From the NCBI GenBank assembly GCA_022767445.1, contig JALENJ010000003.1, positions 30,940 through 94,939 on the forward strand: a stretch of 64,000 nt of DNA, written 5' to 3'. The notes under the pieces were generated by a model. That model saw only the letters and a program-made list of their open reading frames with translations, did no database searches and was not told the DNA's origin. The translations under genes were made by a program, and so were the position numbers. The DNA comes from Erysipelotrichaceae bacterium (GTDB lineage Bacteria > Bacillota_I > Bacilli_A > Erysipelotrichales > Erysipelotrichaceae). Positions 15,757 to 23,873 of the stretch are shown one piece after another; position 1 is the first letter of the stretch, and each line of letters opens with the position of its first letter.

Positions 15757-16571
15757 TATCTTCTTCCGTGAGCGAGTCTAGCACGCACTTTGGTTGAGAA
15801 GTATTCAATGATAATGACAAGCACAATTAGTGTTAATAGGAAGGCTCCTACGTTTGACCACTTACCAGCTGAGATAGCGTTGTTGAGTGGGGAACCGATA
15901 CCACCTGCACCGACAATACCAAGGATGGTAGCGTCTTTTAAGTTGATATCGAAACGATAAATTGCGGTTGAGATAAAGGATGCACTTAACTGTGGTAGAA
16001 TACCACAACGAATCTTTTGGAATGTTGTACATCCTGCAGCGTCTAGTGATTCAAGGATACCTGTGTTTAAGTCTTCAATTGCTGTGATATACATCTTAGA
16101 TATCATACCGATGGAACATACAGATTGTGTAACGACACCACAGAAAGCTCCAGGTCCTGTTACACGTATCCATACAAGTGCCCAAATCAACGCAGGGATT
16201 GTACGAATCAACAGGATAATTGCACGGAATACCATAGCGATTGGTTTTGGCACGATATTTGTGGAAGCTAAGAAGCTAACTGGAATTGCAAGGATGGCAC
16301 CGATAATTGTACCGAGTACCGCAATTGCGATTGTCTGTAGGATTAGGAAAGGAATACCACTATCACTTAAATCAAAGATCAGCTCTGTATTTGGATGTAG
16401 TAGACCATTAACAAGTCCTTTCGCTACGTTGATACCTGAGGATGTAAATCCTGAGAAGCTGAGGGATTGGCTACCCCATACTACTAAGCTGACTACGATA
16501 GCGACGGTTAGTAAACGTATCCAAAGTGTTTTAGGTTCTTCATTGAGTTTTGCTAATGTATTTTCTGACAT
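15756..16571 (-). CDS. phnE: Phosphonate-type ABC transporter permease (PhnE), second copy
   Basis: A 271-residue inner-membrane permease with about six helices and the ABC coupling motif region ESLDAAGCTTFQKIRCGILPQ (EAA loop), followed by the conserved DINLKDATILGIVGAGGIG. It is one of two adjacent paralogous PhnE subunits, which probably form a heterodimeric channel for phosphonate or phosphite-like anions. It begins 13 bases after the first permease. Confidence 0.92.
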   Translation of the reverse strand: MSENTLAKLNEEPKTLWIRLLTVAIVVSLVVWGSQSLSFSGFTSSGINVAKGLVNGLLHPNTELIFDLSDSGIPFLILQTIAIAVLGTIIGAILAIPVSFLASTNIVPKPIAMVFRAIILLIRTIPALIWALVWIRVTGPGAFCGVVTQSVCSIGMISKMYITAIEDLNTGILESLDAAGCTTFQKIRCGILPQLSASFISTAIYRFDINLKDATILGIVGAGGIGSPLNNAISAGKWSNVGAFLLTLIVLVIIIEYFSTKVRARLAHGRR

Positions 16572-16584
16572 ATTTACCTCCCGA

Positions 16585-17430
16585 TTAAGATAACTTCGAA
16601 CGTAGGTAATCGTTAATCACATCGATTAGCCAAACAACAACGAACAATGTAATGAGTATCATACCAAGATCTGAGTAAGCACGTAATCCTGTGCGCTCAC
16701 GAATCAAGATACCTAATCCACCAGCACCTACATATCCAAGGATGGATGATGCACGAACATTCAACTCAAAGCAGTATAAGCAATCATCTAGGTATGTTGG
16801 TAGGATCTGTGGCATACAAGCTGCCCAGAAGGATTGTAATGTTGTAGCACCGAATGACTGCATGGCCTCAAATGGACCCATATCAATGGTTTCGATACTT
16901 TCGTATAACATCTTCGCTACGATACCGATGGTAAATACAACAATCGCAATTGTACCTGCAAGTGCACCTAAGCTAAAGATTAGCGCAAAGATATATGCGT
17001 AAATCAGTGTAGGGATAGAACGTAATACAGATAGGATAAAGCGGAAGAATAACAGTGTTGGTTTATTCTTGTTGATATTGCTGGATGCTAGGATTGCCAT
17101 AGGCAAGCCGATGATACATCCAACAATCGTACCGACGATAGACATCTTGATTGTTTCAATCAATGGTGAAACCACTTTAGAGAAGTAGTTGAAATTTGGG
17201 CGGAATATCTTAGCTAGAATAACGGATAACTGATTTGCACGAGAGATAATCGTATTAAGATTAAATCCAGTTGCCTGTATCGAAATATAAACAACAATCA
17301 CAAATAAGATAAAGATGAGTGGTGTACGACTACGTGGTCTTTCGGCTGTGTGACCATTCTCTAGTGTAATCAACTCAGGTTTAAAGATTCGATCAAACAA
17401 TGGCTTTTTTAACATTTTTTGTTTTGCCAT
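16585..17430 (-). CDS. phnE: Phosphonate-type ABC transporter permease (PhnE), first copy
   Basis: A 281-residue permease paralogous to the next gene. It has a longer basic N-terminus (MAKQKMLKKPLFDRIFKPEL), a first helix at about 36-53, the EAA loop FEAMQSFGATTLQSFWAACMPQ and the family segment ELNVRASSILGYVGAGGLG. It starts 3 bases after the phnC stop, so the ATPase and both permeases are tightly coupled. Confidence 0.92.
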   Translation of the reverse strand: MAKQKMLKKPLFDRIFKPELITLENGHTAERPRSRTPLIFILFVIVVYISIQATGFNLNTIISRANQLSVILAKIFRPNFNYFSKVVSPLIETIKMSIVGTIVGCIIGLPMAILASSNINKNKPTLLFFRFILSVLRSIPTLIYAYIFALIFSLGALAGTIAIVVFTIGIVAKMLYESIETIDMGPFEAMQSFGATTLQSFWAACMPQILPTYLDDCLYCFELNVRASSILGYVGAGGLGILIRERTGLRAYSDLGMILITLFVVVWLIDVINDYLRSKLS

Positions 17431-17433
17431 GCT

Positions 17434-18216
17434 TTACGCTCCTAGAGATTCCTTTTCGTCATCTTTGGATGTTGGGATCGTCTTTCCGTTATATACCTGA
17501 TCGAGGATATCTTGTGTGATCTTATCTGTTGGGCCATCGTATACGATATGACCTGAACGTACACCGATGACTCTTGATGCATATTTGAGTGCTAAGTCAA
17601 CGTGGTGAATATTCAATAGGATGGAGATGTTCATTTCTTTATTGATGCGTGCGAAGTCACTCATAACCACATCTGCCATGATAGGGTCTAGGGAAGCGAC
17701 TGGCTCATCTGCCAATATAATCGATGGGTTTTGGTTTAGTGTTCTAGCTAGGGCAACACGTTGTTGTTGACCACCAGATAGTTCATCGCAACGGTTGTAT
17801 GCTTTATCCAAAATACCAACTTTATCCAAAGCCTCTAATGCATGTAGTTTTTGTTCCTTGGAATAGATTCCTAGTAAGACTTTGTACCATGGCATATCAG
17901 GCACATTACTTGTTAATACATTGCGGATAACAGTGGAACGACTTACCAAGTTGAATGACTGGAAGATCATCCCAATCTTACGTCTGAAGCGACGTAGTGC
18001 TTTTCCTTTCAATGTACTCACGTTTGTATCGTCTACGATGAGTTCACCATCTGTAATATCAATCATACGATTGATGGTACGTATCAATGTAGATTTACCT
18101 GCACCAGATAAACCGATAATTGCGACGAACTCACCTTGTTCAATCTTTAGATTTACATTTTGTAGACCCTTTGTACCGTTAGGATAGGTCTTAGAAACAT
18201 TTTTAAATTCAATCAT
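17434..18216 (-). CDS. phnC: Phosphonate-type ABC transporter ATP-binding protein (PhnC)
   Basis: A 260-residue ATPase with Walker A GLSGAGKSTLIR, Q-loop GMIFQSFNLV, signature LSGGQQQRVALARTL, Walker B ILADEPVASLDP and switch NIHHVDLAL. The NLVSRSTVIRNVL segment is typical of the PhnC subfamily. It energises import by the PhnD/PhnE system. A hairpin in the phnD-phnC gap may lower its level relative to the binding protein. Confidence 0.95.
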   Translation of the reverse strand: MIEFKNVSKTYPNGTKGLQNVNLKIEQGEFVAIIGLSGAGKSTLIRTINRMIDITDGELIVDDTNVSTLKGKALRRFRRKIGMIFQSFNLVSRSTVIRNVLTSNVPDMPWYKVLLGIYSKEQKLHALEALDKVGILDKAYNRCDELSGGQQQRVALARTLNQNPSIILADEPVASLDPIMADVVMSDFARINKEMNISILLNIHHVDLALKYASRVIGVRSGHIVYDGPTDKITQDILDQVYNGKTIPTSKDDEKESLGA

Positions 18217-18284
18217 GTCTACTCTCCATCACTTCTTTTGTAACTAATGTACTGCAATATCATACATTAAAAATCTAATAAAAG

Positions 18285-18308
18285 GGGCGATATTTCTTGA
18301 TATCGCCC
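18285..18308 (-). terminator. Intra-operon hairpin between phnD and phnC
   Basis: GGGCGATAT pairs with ATATCGCCC across a 6-base loop; on the minus strand TTTTATT follows. It is probably a leaky terminator or mRNA-stabilising end that leaves more binding-protein message. Confidence 0.7.
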
Positions 18309-18328
18309 ACAATTTTCATCAAATATAC

Positions 18329-19399
18329 TTATTGTTCAATAACAGATAAAGCCTGACGTGCTCCGTCATAGTCCTTATCTTCAGCCTTTGCATAACCTGT
18401 ATGTTTGTAAATACCGAAGATCTTCTTGCCTTCTTCTGTGTTAGAAATCTCGATGAGAGAATCCTGCATTGCTTCAATAAATTCCTTGTTGTAAACGTCA
18501 TCATTTGCCATTGTGATAGAAACAGTGTCGTTATAAACGTTTGGTGTAACACCAATAACGTTTAATTCATTCCAGATAGAATCTGGACGACCCCATTCTT
18601 CTTGCCATGCCTTTGCATAATCTTGACGTCCATCAGCGTAACATACGATTACATCAATCTGACCAGCTGCAGCTTGCATAAATTCAGCAGCGTAATCCAA
18701 AGTAGTTACATTATCTAAATCACTTAACTTCTTGCCATCATAGTTATCCATTAACCACATACTTGGATAAATATAACCAGCAGAACTTGTTACATCTCTA
18801 ACAGCCCATTTAGCTTTGTTTAAATCATCCCAAGTTAATTTTTCGCCAGAATTAACTTTCTTCGCTAACTCTTGTCCGTACTCAGAAGGTCCAGCATAGA
18901 TTAAACCTTTGTAGTAAGTAACAGGAGTATCTTTGTTTACAGTCATGTTCGCATCGCCATTCCAATCAGCAGGATTTTCGGAATCGTTAGATAAACCAGC
19001 ACGTGTCGCTGTTAAGATAACGTCAGATTCATTGGAATATAATGCATATGTACCACCTGGTAACCAAGCTACATCAACAGAACCAGCGGATAGAGCTTCA
19101 CCTGCAGATTCATAAGAATCACTGATGGAGATATCAACATTGTTAATGTTGTAGCCTCTCTTCTTCATGGCCTCGATTACTAAATCGCCAAGATTAGCAG
19201 TAGATGCTTTAATTTCATCGACTGGTCTTGATGGAACGAACTGAAATCTCAAAGTATCAAAATCTTTTGAACCTGTTTCAGCTGGTTGCTTACGACCATC
19301 ATCTGAAGTAGTTGTAGTAGAAGCGGATGTGTTGCCACCTGTACAGCCGGCTAATAATGCTACTGATAAAACTGAAGCTAAAGCTTTTTTGATGTTCAT
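18329..19399 (-). CDS. phnD: Phosphonate-type ABC transporter substrate-binding lipoprotein (PhnD)
   Basis: A 356-residue extracellular lipoprotein with signal MNIKKALASVLSVALLAGC (lipid cysteine at 19) and a low-complexity S/T linker. The PhnD core begins LRFQFVPSRPVDEI and has the conserved VDVAWLPGGTYAL and GYIYPSMWL segments. It captures the anion for PhnCE. No C-P lyase or phosphonatase gene is in the window, so the substrate could equally be phosphite or a phosphate ester. Confidence 0.92.
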   Translation of the reverse strand: MNIKKALASVLSVALLAGCTGGNTSASTTTTSDDGRKQPAETGSKDFDTLRFQFVPSRPVDEIKASTANLGDLVIEAMKKRGYNINNVDISISDSYESAGEALSAGSVDVAWLPGGTYALYSNESDVILTATRAGLSNDSENPADWNGDANMTVNKDTPVTYYKGLIYAGPSEYGQELAKKVNSGEKLTWDDLNKAKWAVRDVTSSAGYIYPSMWLMDNYDGKKLSDLDNVTTLDYAAEFMQAAAGQIDVIVCYADGRQDYAKAWQEEWGRPDSIWNELNVIGVTPNVYNDTVSITMANDDVYNKEFIEAMQDSLIEISNTEEGKKIFGIYKHTGYAKAEDKDYDGARQALSVIEQ

Positions 19400-19619
19400 A
19401 TTTTTCCTCCCATATTGAACATATTAATTATAAATCAAAAACATTCATGTGAAAAAGTGCTAATCACAAAAAAGTTGATAATTCCCACGCGAATTCACTA
19501 ACAAGAGAAAATAATAGTGAAAACTATGAAAGATATAATAAAATCTATTTTCAAGAAAAACATGCATACATAACAATTCAACATAGAATATTGTATGATA
19601 GAGACAGTGGAGAAAACAT

Positions 19620-20162
19620 ATGGAAGAAGATAAACTACTGATACGAGAAGAGATATACAAAGGAAACATATTACATGTATACAAAGACACAATTGATCTA
19701 GGTGATGGCTTAACAGCACAAAGAGAAGTCGTAGAACATCGAGGTGGTGTTGGTATCGCACTGGAAGATAGTGATGGTAAATACTTTATCGTTAGACAAT
19801 GGCGATACGCAAGGCAAGAAGAAACTCTAGAATTTCCTGCAGGGAAAAAAGAAGAGGGAGAAGATTCTCTAACAACTGCGAAAAGAGAAGTTCAAGAAGA
19901 GACAGGATATCTTGGTAAAGATTGGAAATATCTAGGAAAGATATACCCAACACCAGCCTATGATACAGAAGTCATTGACTTATACTATGCAAAAGTAGAT
20001 AGTTTCATAGGTCAACATCTAGATGAAGATGAAAGTGTTGAAGTTTTAAGGTATGATTTACAGGAACTGACAGAAGAAATTCTGAAAGGAAATATACCGG
20101 ATGCCAAGACCATCGCAATGGTAATGTATCTGAAGGAGTTAAAACAAAGAGATCAGCTGTAA
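19620..20162 (+). CDS. nudF: NUDIX hydrolase, ADP-ribose pyrophosphatase type
   Basis: A 180-residue enzyme that hydrolyses ADP-ribose (and related nucleoside diphosphate sugars) to AMP and ribose 5-phosphate. The NUDIX box is complete: GKKEEGEDSLTTAKREVQEE followed by TGY, around residues 78-100. FIVRQWRYARQEETLEFPAG just upstream is the typical ADP-ribose binding strand. GGAGAAAA lies before the ATG. It is followed after 39 bases by the MetE-like gene. Confidence 0.9.
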   Translation: MEEDKLLIREEIYKGNILHVYKDTIDLGDGLTAQREVVEHRGGVGIALEDSDGKYFIVRQWRYARQEETLEFPAGKKEEGEDSLTTAKREVQEETGYLGKDWKYLGKIYPTPAYDTEVIDLYYAKVDSFIGQHLDEDESVEVLRYDLQELTEEILKGNIPDAKTIAMVMYLKELKQRDQL

Positions 20163-20201
20163 CGTATTACATGCATGAAAACATATAAAGGAGAATATGC
20201 T

Positions 20202-21314
20202 ATGAAACAGCATGTACCATTTTGCTACGACTATGTGGGTAGTTTCTTAAGACCACAACAACTAAAAGATGCTAGAGAACAGTATCAAAAAAATCTGATT
20301 ACAAAAGAGCAATTAAAGGAAGTTGAAGATGTATGCATCCTTGACTTAATTCAAAAGCAGAAGGATGCAGGGTATCATGTGATTACAGACGGGGAATTCC
20401 GCCGTTCTTGGTGGCATATGGATTTCTTCTGGGGGTTGAATGGAATTGAATACAAAGCTACAAAGGAAGGTCTACAATTCCATGGTGAGAAGACAAAAGC
20501 AGAGACGGCGGTAGTCGTAGGAAAGATAAGTGGAGAAAATCATCCATTCATCGAACACTACAAGTTTGTAAAAGCACAGGAAGATGAAAATACGATTGCC
20601 AAACAGACAATTCCATCACCTGCACAGTTACTTGCACAATTAAGATTGCCAGAATATCTTGATCAGCTAAGAGAAGTATATCCAACGGATGAAGAGTTAA
20701 AGGAAGATATCGTGCATGCATATCAAACAGTGATTCAGGAATTATACGCTGCTGGATGTCGTAATCTACAGTTGGATGATTGTACATGGACTCTATACGC
20801 AGATCGTTCTTTCTGGAAAGTGTTTGGTATTACGGAAGAAATCTTAAAGCAAATTGCACAAGAAGAAATTGCGTTAAACAACGCTGCCATCGCTAATCAT
20901 CCAAGTGATATGGTCATTGCGACACATGTATGCCGTGGTAACTTCCACAGTACATACGCAAATGAGGGTGCCTATGATCCAATTGCGCCATACTTATTTG
21001 CTCAAGAGAATGTGGATGCTTTCTATCTTGAGTATGATGATGTACGCTCCGGTGGCTTTGAACCGCTAAAGTATATTCCAAAGGAGAAGAAAGTCGTACT
21101 TGGACTTATCACCACAAAATCCGCAGAACTTGAAGATAAGAATCGTATCATTCGAAGAATACATGATGCAGCGCAATATGTTCCATTAGAGAACTTATGC
21201 CTATCTCCACAATGTGGCTTTGCTTCTACAGAGGAAGGCAACAAACTAACGGAACAACAACAATGGGATAAACTTGCGTTGGTAAAAGAGATTGCAGAAA
21301 GTGTTTGGAAATAA
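20202..21314 (+). CDS. MetE C-terminal-like methyltransferase (YxjG/YxjH family)
   Basis: A 370-residue stand-alone homologue of the catalytic half of cobalamin-independent methionine synthase. Motifs: YVGSFLRPQQLKDAR, VITDGEFRRSWWHMDFFWG, QLDDCTWT, the zinc-binding THVCRGN and LSPQCGFAST with the last zinc Cys. Such proteins in Firmicutes methylate homocysteine or related thiols. AAAGGAG sits 8 bases before ATG 20202, which is preferred over the upstream in-frame ATG at 20175. The methyl donor is not evident. Confidence 0.88.
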   Translation: MKQHVPFCYDYVGSFLRPQQLKDAREQYQKNLITKEQLKEVEDVCILDLIQKQKDAGYHVITDGEFRRSWWHMDFFWGLNGIEYKATKEGLQFHGEKTKAETAVVVGKISGENHPFIEHYKFVKAQEDENTIAKQTIPSPAQLLAQLRLPEYLDQLREVYPTDEELKEDIVHAYQTVIQELYAAGCRNLQLDDCTWTLYADRSFWKVFGITEEILKQIAQEEIALNNAAIANHPSDMVIATHVCRGNFHSTYANEGAYDPIAPYLFAQENVDAFYLEYDDVRSGGFEPLKYIPKEKKVVLGLITTKSAELEDKNRIIRRIHDAAQYVPLENLCLSPQCGFASTEEGNKLTEQQQWDKLALVKEIAESVWK

Positions 21315-21369
21315 AAAGCATTTGACGTTATCCATCAATTGCGTAAAATAGTTACTTGGACACCAGTCC

Positions 21370-21407
21370 CGTCAGTAGCGGCTACCTGACGTTAAAAGAA
21401 AATAAGG
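21370..21407 (+). promoter_or_regulatory. preQ1-I riboswitch upstream of queT
   Basis: Stem CGTCAG (21370-21375) and CTGACG (21386-21391) encloses the loop TAGCGGCTAC and is followed by the A-rich tail TTAAAAGAAAATAAGG, whose end is the ribosome site. From memory this follows the layout of the short preQ1-I aptamer of Thermoanaerobacter tengcongensis (loop UCGCAGUAAC, tail UUAACAAAACAAGG). Binding of preQ1 would fold the tail into the pseudoknot and hide the ribosome site, so control is translational. A second small hairpin (GGAC-ACCA-GTCC) lies just upstream. Confidence 0.85.
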
Positions 21408-21420
21408 AGATGATATATTT

Positions 21421-21927
21421 ATGAACATGAAGACCTTTACTAGGGTTGCGATGATTGCGGCAGTCTATACTGTTGTATCATTGTTGCTTGCACCATTCTC
21501 ATATGGTAATGTGCAAGTCAGAATTGCCGAAGCATTAACACTACTACCACTCATTTACAAACCATCAATTTGGGGCGTTACATTAGGATGTTTTCTAACG
21601 AACTTAATCGGTGCGATGATGGGTGTCAATCCAACAGGTTTCATCGATGCCATCGTTGGAACAATCGCTACATTTGGTGCAGCTTACTGTACTTGGTTAT
21701 TAAAAGATAAGAAGATCTTTGGAATTCCAGTACTTGCCGCATTAATGCCAGTGGTATTTAACTTCTTTATCGTTGGTCTTGAGTTAGCTTATCTATTTAT
21801 GCCAAACGACATTATCATGGGTACACTTATCAATGGTGCCTGGGTTGCGATTGGAGAAGTGATATCTGTTATCTTTGGTTACTTCTTAGTACAAGCTTTG
21901 CAGAAAACAAAGTTATTCGAAGAATAA
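21421..21927 (+). CDS. queT: Queuosine precursor transporter QueT
   Basis: A 168-residue integral membrane protein, the substrate-binding (S) component of an ECF-type importer for queuosine precursors such as preQ1. It opens MKTFTRVAMIAAVYTVVSLL and has the conserved SYGNVQVRIAEALTLLP segment, then ALMPVVFNFFIVGLELAY. Five to six helices are visible. The preQ1 riboswitch directly in front supports the substrate. No ECF energising module is in the window. Confidence 0.95.
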   Translation: MNMKTFTRVAMIAAVYTVVSLLLAPFSYGNVQVRIAEALTLLPLIYKPSIWGVTLGCFLTNLIGAMMGVNPTGFIDAIVGTIATFGAAYCTWLLKDKKIFGIPVLAALMPVVFNFFIVGLELAYLFMPNDIIMGTLINGAWVAIGEVISVIFGYFLVQALQKTKLFEE

Positions 21928-21934
21928 TGATACA

Positions 21935-21983
21935 AAAAAGCCTTTGAATCATATCAGTGTGTGATATGTATTCAAAGGTTTTT
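21935..21983. terminator. Bidirectional terminator between queT and the second carboxypeptidase
   Basis: AAAAAGCCTTTGAA pairs with TTCAAAGGTTTTT around an inner ATCATATCA/TGATATGTAT stem, with runs of A and T on both sides. The two genes converge here. Confidence 0.85.
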
Positions 21984-21994
21984 CTTTCTATATA

Positions 21995-22783
21995 CTATTG
22001 TACAGAATCATCGTAGTCGCCACCCTTGATACTAAAGTACTCTTCAAAGGTTTCATTGGCGTCTACGGAATGAATCTTCTCAGCAGAATCTTTACCCACA
22101 TAACGATACTGCCAAGGCATATATGTATATCCTGTGATATCTTCTTTTCCTTCAGGATAACGAAGAATAAAACCATACTTATATGCGTTATCTTGTAGCC
22201 ATTCATATTCCTTTGCTTTGGCAAAGGATAAATCAAAATCTGTTGTTGTATCTGCACCTAAGATAGCGACTGCTAAACCTGTTTGTAATTCAGAATAACC
22301 AGGTCTTGCGGTAGTTTTATCTGTGCTGGTTTGTCCTACACGATCAACACTCGCCTGATAGAGCTGTTGTTGGTAGGAAGCTGAGCGGAAACCATTGCCA
22401 AGCCGTAACTCAATACCATCTTCTTTTGCGGCGTTGAATAGCTCTTCGATCGCATCGGAAGCTTCTTTACGTAATGTCCACTCAGTACCGTTAGTCTCAA
22501 CTTTAGCAGCGGTTAAATCACTTGGTACATAGGTTTCATCAAGTTTATGTTTTTTATTCACTACTAAGAGGATACTATTGGTATCACTAAAGCGTGTATC
22601 CGTTTCAGGATCAACCTCTGGAGTTGGCGCATCTTTCTCCTCTTGTTTTTCTTCTGTATCTTCTGCAACAACAACTGGTTCTTTACTAGGATTCAAAAAA
22701 TCATTTCTTACTAATATACTGCCAATGAGCGCAGTCACAATTAGAAACATCACCAGTGCCATGGCAGCTAATCTTTTTGTCAT
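21995..22783 (-). CDS. D-alanyl-D-alanine carboxypeptidase, VanY/LdcB family (copy 2)
   Basis: A 262-residue paralogue of the gene at 4651. It has a short basic N-terminus, one membrane helix (LAAMALVMFLIVTALIGSIL), an acidic E/D/P-rich linker, then the M15B domain with NGFRSASYQQQLYQ, PGYSELQTGLAVAI and YMPWQYRYVG. As in copy 1 the His of the SxHxxGxAxD motif is not seen (SELQTGLAV), the following Asp is lost, and the second His (MPWHYR in copy 1) is Gln. Copy 2 may be catalytically inactive. Confidence 0.85.
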   Translation of the reverse strand: MTKRLAAMALVMFLIVTALIGSILVRNDFLNPSKEPVVVAEDTEEKQEEKDAPTPEVDPETDTRFSDTNSILLVVNKKHKLDETYVPSDLTAAKVETNGTEWTLRKEASDAIEELFNAAKEDGIELRLGNGFRSASYQQQLYQASVDRVGQTSTDKTTARPGYSELQTGLAVAILGADTTTDFDLSFAKAKEYEWLQDNAYKYGFILRYPEGKEDITGYTYMPWQYRYVGKDSAEKIHSVDANETFEEYFSIKGGDYDDSVQ

Positions 22784-22867
22784 ATAACACCTCGTTTTCT
22801 ATGATATGTTAACACATATACGCAAAATCAGCATTTTTTATACATTTGTACAAAAGAAAAGCATAGC

Positions 22868-23713
22868 CTAGACAGCTATACTTTCGGATGATTGAATTTG
22901 ATCATCACACATCGGAATACGCCACATTTCACTAAAGCTTAAGATTTCGATTTCTTCAGAATTTAGCTTTGCCTGATTTCTTTGTTTCTTAATATTATTG
23001 TTATGTACTTTGTAAAGGATATTCTTATTTACCATATACTGTACATAAAGAACTTTCTTTAGTAAGAACCAATTCGTTATGTAGTGGTAAATAGAATCTG
23101 TACGATCTTCTATATTCGGGAGATTTTGTAACGCCTCTTGGCGAAGTACATCGGCTGCGGTAATTGCGGTAGCTTTGAGTTCATCGTAATTATGGAAGTA
23201 TTCACAGTCTATATTACGTTGAATAGAGCCTGCTTTAGAGGTGAATAATTGGTTTAAAACTTGGAGTATGATTTCTTGTTTTGCGTCTATAGCAACTAAC
23301 TCGTTCTTACAATCGATGAATTCCCCACTAGGTTCTGTCATGCAATAGTAGATTCCTTTTGCGTAGATGTATCCGTAGTCTTTATCATCTGAGATGATAA
23401 TTGCACGTTCCTCACCATTTTTTTCTAAATAGAGAATGTATGGGATGACAAGAGGTTTCCCGTTTAATTTGAAGATATCTTTGTAGCGAATGATTTGATT
23501 ACTAATGGCTGTAGTGTTGACGGAACTGTGCAAACAGACACAGATTTTTATATCTGGCTCTGCTTGCAATACTTTTTCTAGTGATTCCTTAAAATTGGTT
23601 TCTATCTCTCCATCTTTCAGGTTGAGGTAGTCTTCCAAATAACCGTTGAATAGACACGCATCTCCGTCCTTCCTGGCATCCACCTTGCGGTTGAGGATCT
23701 CATAAATAGCCAT
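22868..23713 (-). CDS. Conserved hypothetical cytoplasmic protein
   Basis: About 281 residues, no signal or membrane segment. The N-terminal half looks like a mixed alpha/beta domain (KICVCLHSSVNTTAISNQII, NGEERAIIISDDKDYGYIYA); the C-terminal half is helical, with a basic stretch (HNNNIKKQRNQAK). I do not recognise the family. The start is ambiguous: GGAGGG lies 13 bases before ATG 23713 and 4 bases before an in-frame TTG at 23722. It is divergent from addB, with about 150 bases of AT-rich promoter DNA between. Confidence 0.65.
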   Translation of the reverse strand: MAIYEILNRKVDARKDGDACLFNGYLEDYLNLKDGEIETNFKESLEKVLQAEPDIKICVCLHSSVNTTAISNQIIRYKDIFKLNGKPLVIPYILYLEKNGEERAIIISDDKDYGYIYAKGIYYCMTEPSGEFIDCKNELVAIDAKQEIILQVLNQLFTSKAGSIQRNIDCEYFHNYDELKATAITAADVLRQEALQNLPNIEDRTDSIYHYITNWFLLKKVLYVQYMVNKNILYKVHNNNIKKQRNQAKLNSEEIEILSFSEMWRIPMCDDQIQSSESIAV

Positions 23714-23873
23714 AACTGACAATTTCCCTCCGATTAAATTTTGTATGTAGTTGTATCGTTTAACTAATTATAGGCACTTGTAATTAAAAAAATCCAGTAA
23801 ACACGCCAATTTTATTGTATAAAAGATGATAATTAAGACAAATATGCGTTTCTGCTTGTGATAAAATCTAATT

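Noticed and set aside
21335..21369. A T-box or SAM-type leader upstream of queT
   Set aside because: The sequence is too short and the downstream part fits a preQ1-I aptamer with the matching transporter gene.
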